This document shows, one piece after another, positions 58,083-64,000 of a stretch of 64,000 nt of DNA. Under the pieces are notes generated by a model, which worked only from the letters and a program-made list of their open reading frames with translations, made no database searches and was not told the DNA's origin. The stretch is from Streptococcus shenyangsis (GTDB taxonomy: Bacteria > Bacillota > Bacilli > Lactobacillales > Streptococcaceae): NCBI RefSeq assembly GCF_006385785.1, contig NZ_VFSH01000001.1:62001-126000 (forward strand). The letters are read 5' to 3'. Position numbers and translations under genes: made by a program. Every line of letters starts with the position of its first letter. Positions within the stretch are counted from its first letter, which is position 1.

Positions 58083-60906
58083 GATGTAACTTTCCTTTCA
58101 AATAGTGTCCTGTGTAGCTGGCTTCATTGGCCGCTACTTCTTCTGGAGTTCCTGTTGCGATGATGGTTCCACCACCGACACCGCCCTCAGGACCCAAGTC
58201 AATAATATGGTCTGCCGTCTTAATAACATCTAGATTGTGCTCGATAACAAGGACTGTATTGCCATCGTCTACAAAGCGAGCTAAGACTGTAAGCAAGCGA
58301 GCAATGTCCTCAGTATGAAGCCCTGTTGTCGGCTCATCCAGAATGTAGAAAGATTTTCCTGTCGAGCGTTTGTGGAGTTCACTAGCCAGCTTCATACGCT
58401 GAGCTTCTCCCCCAGAAAGGGTGGTAGCTGGTTGCCCTAACGTTACATATCCCAGTCCCACATCCTTGATGGTCTGAAGTTTACGTTGAATCTTAGGAAT
58501 GTGTTGGAAGAATTCCACCGCATCATTGACAGTCATATCCAAGACCTGCGAGATATTTTTTTCCTTGTAGTGGACTTCTAGGGTTTCACTGTTGTAGCGG
58601 GTTCCGTGGCAGACTTCACAAGCCACATAAACATCTGGCAAGAAGTGCATCTCAATCTTGATAATCCCGTCACCTGAGCAGGCTTCACAGCGACCACCCT
58701 TGACGTTGAAACTGAAACGCCCCTTCTTGTAACCTCGAATCTTGGCTTCATTAGTCTGAGCAAAGAGGTCACGTATATCGTCAAAGACTCCCGTATAGGT
58801 AGCAGGGTTAGACCTTGGCGTTCGTCCGATAGGGCTCTGGTCAATATCAATCAAGCGGTCTACATGCTCAATCCCTGTAATCGTTTTAAATTTACCAGGT
58901 TTATCTGAATTACGGTTGAGCTTCTGGGCAATAGCTTTTTTGAGGATACTGTTGATCAAGGTCGACTTGCCTGAGCCCGACACCCCTGTCACCGCAATGA
59001 ATTTTCCGAGAGGAAAGCGAGCAGTGATATTTTGTAGGTTGTTTTCACACGCTCCTGTCACTTCGATAAAACGACCATTTCCGACACGGCGCTCTGTTGG
59101 CACTGGAATAGCACGCTTACCTGACAAGTACTGACCTGTGATAGATTTACTGTTACGAGCTACCTGTTTAGGCGTACCTGCCGCAACAATTTCCCCACCA
59201 AAAACACCGGCACCGGGACCAACGTCAATCAGATAATCCGCCTCACGCATGGTATCTTCGTCATGTTCCACTACTATGAGAGTATTACCCAAATCACGCA
59301 TCTTTTTCAGACTGGCAATTAGACGATCATTGTCCCTCTGATGAAGACCGATTGACGGCTCATCCAGGATATAAAGGACACCTGATAGGTTGGAACCAAT
59401 CTGGGTTGCCAAGCGAATACGCTGACTTTCCCCACCTGAAAGGGTTCCTGCCGAACGTGACAGAGTCAGATAATTAAGGCCCACGTTATTAAGGAAGGTC
59501 AAACGATCCTTGATTTCCTTGAGAATAGGCCGAGCGATAATGGCTTCATTTTCAGATAAGGTCAGCTGGCTCACCAACTCCAAGTGATCTGCGATAGACA
59601 GGTCTGAAATTTCTCCGATATGTGGACCTTGCTGGCCACCCACACGGACAGACAAGGCCTGGTCATTGAGACGATAGCCGTGACAGGTTCCGCAAGTCAG
59701 CTCATTCATGTAGAGGCGCATCTGGGTGCGAGTGTAATCGCTGTTTGTCTCGTGATAGCGACGCTTGATATTATTGACAACTCCCTCAAACGGAATGTCA
59801 ATATCACGCACGCCACCAAATTCATTCTCATAGTGGAAATGGAATTCCTTACCATCAGATCCATAGAGAATCAAGTTCTTATTCTCTTCTGACAAGTCCT
59901 CAAAAGGCGTGTCCATATCCACTCCAAAAGCTGTCATAGCCTGCTCTAGCATGTTTGGATAGTAGTTGGATGAGATAGGATTCCAAGGAGCCAAGGCTCC
60001 CTCACGTAAGGTTTTGCTGGCATCTGGTACTACCAAATCAGTATCCACCTCCAGCTTAATACCCAAGCCGTCACACTCACTACAAGAACCAAAAGGAGCA
60101 TTGAAGGAGAAGAGACGAGGTTCTAGTTCTGGAACCGTAAAGCCACATACTGGACAAGCATAGTGTTCTGAGAAGAGCAACTCAGAGTCATCCATGGTAT
60201 CGATAATAACATATCCTTCAGCAATACGAAGAGCTGCTTCAATCGAATCAAAGAGACGACTACGAATGCCCTCCTTGATAACAATACGGTCAACAACAAC
60301 ATCGATATTGTGTTGCTTGCTCTTAGACAACTCTGGCACTTCGGTCACATCATAGACTTCCCCATCCACACGGACACGGACATACCCATCTTTCTGAACC
60401 TTCTCGATAACACTCTTATGTTGGCCTTTTTTCTTGCGGATGACAGGAGCTAAGATTTGCAAGCGCTGGCGTTCAGGCAAATCTAAAACCTTATCCACGA
60501 TTTGCTCTACAGAAGAAGCCTTGATAGCCCCGTGTCCGTTGATACAGTAAGGCGTACCCACACGTGCGTAGAGGAGACGCAGATAGTCATTGATTTCAGT
60601 CGTTGTTCCCACCGTCGAGCGAGGGTTTTTACTAGTCGTTTTCTGGTCGATGGAAATAGCTGGGCTGAGACCATCAATAGCATCTACATCTGGTTTTTCC
60701 ATATTTCCCAAGAATTGACGAGCGTAGGCTGACAAACTCTCTACATAGCGACGTTGTCCCTCAGCATAGAGAGTATCAAAGGCCAGACTGGATTTCCCTG
60801 AACCTGACAAGCCTGTCACAACAACTAGCTTGTCTCGTGGAATCTCCACATCAATATTTTTTAAATTATGGGCACGCGCCCCATGAATGACAATTTTATC
60901 TTGCAT
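58075..60906 (-). CDS. uvrA: Excinuclease ABC subunit A
   Basis: A 943-residue damage sensor of nucleotide excision repair with two ABC ATPase modules (Walker [10 protein letters not shown] near 30 and GVSGSGKST near 640) and zinc fingers (CPVCG and CEAC...CEVC). I use the ATG at 60906 ([17 protein letters not shown]). The 11 codons upstream are not conserved and overlap the promoter region. Confidence 0.96.
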   Translation of the reverse strand: MQDKIVIHGARAHNLKNIDVEIPRDKLVVVTGLSGSGKSSLAFDTLYAEGQRRYVESLSAYARQFLGNMEKPDVDAIDGLSPAISIDQKTTSKNPRSTVGTTTEINDYLRLLYARVGTPYCINGHGAIKASSVEQIVDKVLDLPERQRLQILAPVIRKKKGQHKSVIEKVQKDGYVRVRVDGEVYDVTEVPELSKSKQHNIDVVVDRIVIKEGIRSRLFDSIEAALRIAEGYVIIDTMDDSELLFSEHYACPVCGFTVPELEPRLFSFNAPFGSCSECDGLGIKLEVDTDLVVPDASKTLREGALAPWNPISSNYYPNMLEQAMTAFGVDMDTPFEDLSEENKNLILYGSDGKEFHFHYENEFGGVRDIDIPFEGVVNNIKRRYHETNSDYTRTQMRLYMNELTCGTCHGYRLNDQALSVRVGGQQGPHIGEISDLSIADHLELVSQLTLSENEAIIARPILKEIKDRLTFLNNVGLNYLTLSRSAGTLSGGESQRIRLATQIGSNLSGVLYILDEPSIGLHQRDNDRLIASLKKMRDLGNTLIVVEHDEDTMREADYLIDVGPGAGVFGGEIVAAGTPKQVARNSKSITGQYLSGKRAIPVPTERRVGNGRFIEVTGACENNLQNITARFPLGKFIAVTGVSGSGKSTLINSILKKAIAQKLNRNSDKPGKFKTITGIEHVDRLIDIDQSPIGRTPRSNPATYTGVFDDIRDLFAQTNEAKIRGYKKGRFSFNVKGGRCEACSGDGIIKIEMHFLPDVYVACEVCHGTRYNSETLEVHYKEKNISQVLDMTVNDAVEFFQHIPKIQRKLQTIKDVGLGYVTLGQPATTLSGGEAQRMKLASELHKRSTGKSFYILDEPTTGLHTEDIARLLTVLARFVDDGNTVLVIEHNLDVIKTADHIIDLGPEGGVGGGTIIATGTPEEVAANEASYTGHYLKGKLHHE

Positions 60907-60937
60907 CTTTGTTCTTTCTAGTCCATTATTGCTTACC

Positions 60938-60947
60938 ATTATACCAA
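60938..60947 (-). promoter_or_regulatory. uvrA promoter
   Basis: Minus strand TTGGTATAAT, hexamer 60938-60943, about 30 bp before the uvrA ATG. It survives although foreign DNA begins shortly upstream. Confidence 0.6.
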
Positions 60948-61107
60948 AAAAAGTGAGATTCTATTACCCAAAAGGCCGATTTTGTAGTATAATAAAAAAC
61001 TTCTTATTTTATGTTTCCTTAGGGCTTCCTAACCCTTATATCACGCGCTTTTGAACAAAAAACACTAATATTACTTTTTACTACTTGCTCCCCCAAAGTA
61101 CGCAAAA

Positions 61108-61137
61108 AGGGGAGCAAAAAAGCCCCACAAAAGGGCT
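61108..61137 (-). terminator. Terminator of hicAB
   Basis: Minus strand AGCCC-TTTTGT-GGGGCT followed by TTTTTTG. Confidence 0.65.
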
Positions 61138-61169
61138 AAGATTTGACGAGTTCAGCAGGCAAGAAACTA

Positions 61170-61195
61170 GCACGGTCAAACGTGCTTTTTTTATT
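61170..61195 (+). terminator. Plus-strand terminator at the island edge
   Basis: AGCACG / CGTGCT hairpin with TTTTTTTATT on the plus strand. No plus-strand gene precedes it, so it may insulate uvrA from the island or be a relic. Confidence 0.6.
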
Positions 61196-61244
61196 GCTGG
61201 TTGCTGATAGGTATATTATACCATGAAGCGCGTGGGTTATGATG

Positions 61245-61649
61245 TTATACCTGCAATTCTTCCCTGATTGCTTTTTGTAGCAGCTGACTGAAATTGATTT
61301 TATTTTCTTTACCAACTTCAACCAACCAACTAGGGAGGGTTACAGTTTTATTGACAACCTTAGAACGTTCGCGCTCTCTAACCAGTTCCGTATCTACTGA
61401 GATAGCTTGCAGAATATCCTCATCACTGCCAAGTTCACTAGCCAAAGCCTTAAAACTTGAAGGTTCTGGAAACTCTTTGCCTTCATCTTCAAACATGATT
61501 GTATAAATTTCTAGTACCTCACGGGCGTTATAAATTGCCTCGTTTAAGGTGTCAGCCTCGCTAACTGCTCCTTGAAAATCAGGGAGCGTGATTGTATAAC
61601 CGCCGTTTTCTTTATCCACTTCAAACAATGCCAAGTAAGTGTATTTCAT
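61245..61649 (-). CDS. hicB: HicB-type antitoxin
   Basis: A 134-residue protein with the degenerate RNase H-like HicB fold (YLALFEVDKENGGYTITLPDFQGAVSEADTLNEAI) at residues 1-65 and a C-terminal DNA-binding helix region (TVTLPSWLVEVGKENKINFSQLLQKAI). It would neutralise HicA and repress the operon. It follows hicA on the same strand. Confidence 0.92.
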   Translation of the reverse strand: MKYTYLALFEVDKENGGYTITLPDFQGAVSEADTLNEAIYNAREVLEIYTIMFEDEGKEFPEPSSFKALASELGSDEDILQAISVDTELVRERERSKVVNKTVTLPSWLVEVGKENKINFSQLLQKAIREELQV

Positions 61650-61696
61650 AATCTGATAATAACCAATGACCGCCCCAATATAGGGGAGGGAGTTTT

Positions 61697-61882
61697 TTAC
61701 TCCCCTTCCAGTACTTTCAAAATCTTGCCAAGTGTTCCAGGTCTATAGTCGTTTTCTTTTGGTTTAGGTATCGTTACCGTTCTTCCGTCTGGATGTTTCC
61801 AGACTTCATGCGAACCCTTACCAAAAGCTGTTTTGATAAAACCTTTTTTCTTAGCAAGTTTTTTTAGTTCTCTTTCGGTCAT
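61697..61882 (-). CDS. hicA: HicA-type mRNA interferase toxin
   Basis: A 61-residue dsRBD-like toxin. The catalytic histidine is in GSHEVWKHP (about residue 24). The family form is TERELKKLAKKKGFI and a VTIPKP core. It precedes hicB, the usual toxin-first order. A GGAGAAG site is present. Confidence 0.92.
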   Translation of the reverse strand: MTERELKKLAKKKGFIKTAFGKGSHEVWKHPDGRTVTIPKPKENDYRPGTLGKILKVLEGE

Positions 61883-61911
61883 CGGCTTCTCCTTTCCGTA
61901 TCTTTAATTAT

Positions 61912-61967
61912 ATTATACACTTGTTTGAAACACTTGTCAATGTATAACACGTATTTTTTACACTTGT
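61912..61967 (-). promoter_or_regulatory. hicAB promoter with ACACTTGT repeats
   Basis: Minus strand TTGACA (61935-61940), 17 nt, TATAAT (61912-61917), a perfect promoter. ACACTTGT occurs at 61917, 61930 and 61960 (plus-strand reading), over the -10, over the -35 and upstream. These are likely HicB operator sites for autorepression. Confidence 0.7.
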
Positions 61968-61981
61968 TTTCACAATATCAT

Positions 61982-62012
61982 AAAAGCCCCTAGTTTGCTC
62001 TCTAAGGGCTTG
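61982..62012 (-). terminator. Terminator between phage-like genes and hicAB
   Basis: Minus strand AGCCCTTAG / CTAGGGGCT hairpin followed by TTTTATG. Confidence 0.6.
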
Positions 62013-62100
62013 TAGTTTGTCCGTGGTGTTTTAGTCGTCTAGCACAAAACAAAGCAAAAGAGGGGGCGAATATGAAGCCTACGCCTACATTTGCCAACAT
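62002..62100 (-). CDS. Small hypothetical protein
   Basis: A 32-residue ORF, MLANVGVGFIFAPSFALFCA then basic residues. Its ATG directly follows the stop codon of the acidic ORF (TAA-ATG). No ribosome site of its own; it would need reinitiation. Its stop codon lies in the terminator stem. Confidence 0.35.
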   Translation of the reverse strand: MLANVGVGFIFAPSFALFCARRLKHHGQTTSP

Positions 62101-62235
62101 TTACGCTTCTAATTCTTGTAGTAAGGTTAAATCTAAATCATCAAGGTCAACATCTATTTCAAAATCCATGTTTAAATCTATCTCCATATCCTCTAATTGG
62201 ATACTCTCCAAATCAATCAAAAAATCTTCAATCAT
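62101..62235 (-). CDS. Small acidic phage-type protein
   Basis: A 44-residue ORF (MIEDFLIDLESIQLEDMEID and further Asp/Leu-rich sequence) with an AGGGGG site 8 bases before the ATG. Extremely acidic, with no known domain. Confidence 0.6.
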   Translation of the reverse strand: MIEDFLIDLESIQLEDMEIDLNMDFEIDVDLDDLDLTLLQELEA

Positions 62236-62288
62236 GTCATTCCCCCTCACTTAAATCTCAACATTTCTCAACAAAACACCACAAACGC

Positions 62289-62681
62289 CTACCTATATAC
62301 TTCTAGTTCTCCGTTCTGGTGGATTCTCGCAAAGTTTAAGACGGCTATCTGTTTGTATCGGTGGTAGCTAGTGGAGCTAGTACCTGCCATCTCTACGCAT
62401 TCACTCATTGTTTTCTTTCTCATATAGCAATAATGGATAATAAAGTATTTTCTGGCTCGTTTATTCTCTATGCTGTTGATGTCGTGGGCGAATATCTCCA
62501 ACCCCTCACGGATTGCTTTTTCATGCTCACCGCTCAAATTCCACTGATCAGGTAAAACAAGTTTCCAAGCCTCTTCATCGATTGTAACTTGGTTTTCACT
62601 CCCTGCCATCCTCTGGAAACGTAGAAAGTAATTCATCCGCTCTCTGACGTTCATCATCGTTTTAAACTTATCCAGCTCCAT
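62289..62681 (-). CDS. ArpU-like phage regulator
   Basis: A 130-residue protein with a C-terminal helix-turn-helix-like segment (KTMSECVEMAGTSSTSYHRYKQIAVLNFA), like the ArpU/RinA-type late-gene regulators of Gram-positive phages. It shares one base with the preceding gene. The assignment is tentative. Confidence 0.6.
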   Translation of the reverse strand: MELDKFKTMMNVRERMNYFLRFQRMAGSENQVTIDEEAWKLVLPDQWNLSGEHEKAIREGLEIFAHDINSIENKRARKYFIIHYCYMRKKTMSECVEMAGTSSTSYHRYKQIAVLNFARIHQNGELEVYR

Positions 62682-63100
62682 TAGTTCGCTCCTTCCACCT
62701 TGCTCAAGTGTTCTATAGCTTCCTGCTTTACTCGATATACTGTAGTCTTTGATTTATCTATTTCCTCAGCAACCTGCCAAGCGTCTAGATTATTCAAATA
62801 AAAAAGTCTTAGAACAGAACGCTCAAGCGGATTGACCAACTTATCAATCAGCCTAGATATTTCCATTCTCTCTTCAGTAAGTCGCTCAATCCTCTGAAGC
62901 GTATCCTCTTTTAGTTTTAGAACACTTATAAGATTGTTCTCTGTCTTGTTCTCTCTGCTTGCCTGTACCCTGCTATGGCTTAGTGTTGGCTTTTTGATAA
63001 TACTACCTTCCAGGGCCTCCAATTCCAAATATAAGCCTTTGATTTCCTTGCTTATCCACTTAACGCCCTCTAGTTTTTCTTTTACCTGCTCTGGTGTCAT
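62681..63100 (-). CDS. DUF1492-type phage transcriptional regulator
   Basis: A 139-residue protein, start at 63100 (MTPEQVKEKLEGVKW) behind AAAGGAG. It has a coiled-coil middle (about 60-95) and a sigma-4-like HTH at the end (NPLERSVLRLFYLNNLDAWQVAEEIDKSKTTVYRVK). Typical of streptococcal prophages and phage satellites just before packaging genes. Confidence 0.75.
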   Translation of the reverse strand: MTPEQVKEKLEGVKWISKEIKGLYLELEALEGSIIKKPTLSHSRVQASRENKTENNLISVLKLKEDTLQRIERLTEERMEISRLIDKLVNPLERSVLRLFYLNNLDAWQVAEEIDKSKTTVYRVKQEAIEHLSKVEGAN

Positions 63101-63218
63101 ACCTCGGACTCCTTTATGATATAATATGTTTATCGGATATATCACAAAGGAGTCAGCCCTGTGCTGGCTTTTTTTTGCATTTTCTCGGCGTTCGATCGGA
63201 GTTCAAGTATCTGCACCT

Positions 63219-63533
63219 TTACCATTCCTCGGGTTCGCTAAACATACTTTTAGGCAAGCCACAAACTGAAATTAAATACTGACAAGCGTTGTAATCTACC
63301 CAAAGCGCCCCATCTTCAGAATGGTGGAAATACTTGTCTGGTAGCGTTCCAAGGTATGCACCATTTTTATATATAGACACCCCACCTTTTAGGCTTGGTA
63401 ACAATCCGGTATATCCTCTGCGTAGTCCATGCTTCAAAGCGTTGCTATTGCCATATTTGGGCTTTCTATTGCCCTTGTTGCCTTTTGCTACTTGATTGCC
63501 CGGCAAAAATCTCCCTCGGCTATCGCGTTCCAT
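63219..63533 (-). CDS. Phage-type hypothetical protein
   Basis: A 104-residue protein with a basic, Gly/Asn-rich N-terminus (RGRFLPGNQVAKGNKGNRKPK) of the kind seen at the start of small terminase-like and DNA-binding phage proteins. A domain of unknown type follows. No firm family. Confidence 0.6.
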   Translation of the reverse strand: MERDSRGRFLPGNQVAKGNKGNRKPKYGNSNALKHGLRRGYTGLLPSLKGGVSIYKNGAYLGTLPDKYFHHSEDGALWVDYNACQYLISVCGLPKSMFSEPEEW

Positions 63534-63630
63534 ATTTCCCCCTGCTACGGTGTTCGTTTGGTAAATTGCAACTACTTCACTATCTCCCCCTATATGGAAA
63601 AACCCAAAACTATTGACTTGTTAACAAAAA

Positions 63631-63650
63631 GGGGATTGCTCCCCTGTGTT
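63631..63650 (-). terminator. Hairpin after the edge gene
   Basis: Minus strand AGGGGAGCAATCCCCTTTTTG, just after the stop codon of the gene at 63650. Confidence 0.55.
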
Positions 63651-64000
63651 TATTGACCAGAATAATCAGCAAGGCCTTTATATTCGCCCTCTACGTCCAA
63701 CTTTTGGAGTAGGCTAATACTTTCATCGCCCAGCATTTCCAACGTACCAAAAGCAGTCATAGAGTCCATAGGGATAGGCTTATCAGAAAGCAAGCGATCA
63801 GCATAGTCTAATAGTTCCAGCTCGTAGTCTGTGACCTTATTCAGCAAATCCTCAAAATCCTCTGACTCTTTGAGTTGAAGCACGCGCTCCCGTTTATAAC
63901 GTTCTTCAAATGCTTCATCGTCCACTGGTTGGTTGTAATAGTCTTTGAAACTGTCACAAATACGCTTGAAGGTCTTGTTTAGTTTCTTATCCTCCACATA
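63650..64000 (-). CDS. Phage-type hypothetical protein, cut by the window edge
   Basis: At least 116 codons, acidic and helical (DDEAFEERYKRERVLQLKESEDFEDLLNKV), ending VEGEYKGLADYSGQ. The frame is open to the right edge. A GTG at 63997 exists, but the true start is probably outside. No known domain. Confidence 0.55.
   Translation of the reverse strand, partial: YVEDKKLNKTFKRICDSFKDYYNQPVDDEAFEERYKRERVLQLKESEDFEDLLNKVTDYELELLDYADRLLSDKPIPMDSMTAFGTLEMLGDESISLLQKLDVEGEYKGLADYSGQ

Larger units (their letters stand above)
60960..61244. other. Junction between uvrA and the phage-like segment
   Basis: No convincing gene. It contains ATCACGCGCTTTT (about 61051) and AAGCGCGTGGGTTATGAT (about 61225), an imperfect inverted pair. 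It also has a GCTCCCC / GGGGAGC hairpin and two terminators (listed). An attachment site should lie here, but its partner is outside the window. Confidence 0.45.

Noticed and set aside
61136-61321. 61-residue minus-strand frame after hicB
   Set aside because: It overlaps the end of hicB, has no ribosome site, and runs through a hairpin terminator.

Overview
The window is low-GC Streptococcus DNA whose core gene order matches the Streptococcus pneumoniae/mitis group: uvrA-pepP-spx, nrdD-nrdG, S10-spc-alpha ribosomal operons, a ferric/sugar-phosphate type ABC transporter, leuS, ruvB, uppS-cdsA-eep-proS and glmS. Group-specific marks are four CiaR-type small RNA genes, a degenerate BOX repeat, a choline-binding surface protein and a SigX competence box. 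Accessory content (an Fst toxin, an extra two-component system with a second binding lipoprotein, a LytTR-linked ABC exporter, a phage-like island) would fit S. mitis, a related commensal or a divergent pneumococcus. I cannot settle the species. No rRNA, tRNA or CRISPR array was seen.

Layout, mostly minus strand, left to right. 1-10.5 kb: flavin oxidoreductase (partial), glmS behind a promoter flanked by two operator-like boxes, a 6-phospho-beta-glucosidase, then envelope genes uppS-cdsA-eep with proS, a nucleotidyltransferase and ruvB. 8.8-11.6 kb: a small-RNA cluster with three CiaR-driven sRNAs and an Fst type I toxin-antitoxin cassette. 11.6-15.1 kb: an acetyltransferase with a frameshifted tail, and ABC exporter + LytTR regulator + DUF3021 protein. 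15.2-25.6 kb: leuS, then on the plus strand a YesM/YesN-type two-component system whose kinase is broken by a 10-bp duplication, two paralogous binding lipoproteins, an ATPase and a fused permease. 25.7-29.8 kb: a phosphatase, a fourth CiaR-type sRNA, a choline-binding protein, and UPF0210 and ACT-domain genes. 30-44.9 kb: ribosomal operons from rplQ back to rpsJ, with structured repeat elements in the gaps. 44.9-50.9 kb: a P-loop kinase, the nrd genes and a competence-induced unit. 51-60.9 kb: cls, lipoproteins, folC, the IreB-RuvX-DUF1292 operon, spx, pepP and uvrA. 61-64 kb: a phage-like or satellite-like segment with HicAB that runs off the window.

The most notable signals are: (a) a complete Fst-type toxin/antisense-RNA cassette beside CiaR sRNA genes and an orphan sRNA-type terminator; (b) a kinase-regulator-lipoprotein triad resembling staphylococcal HptRSA, next to the transporter, with the kinase gene disrupted; (c) a family of ~105-bp elements in ribosomal-operon gaps that keep the same fold by compensatory changes; (d) a tandem array of covarying hairpins behind the DUF1292 gene; (e) a SigX box driving a 47-residue peptide.
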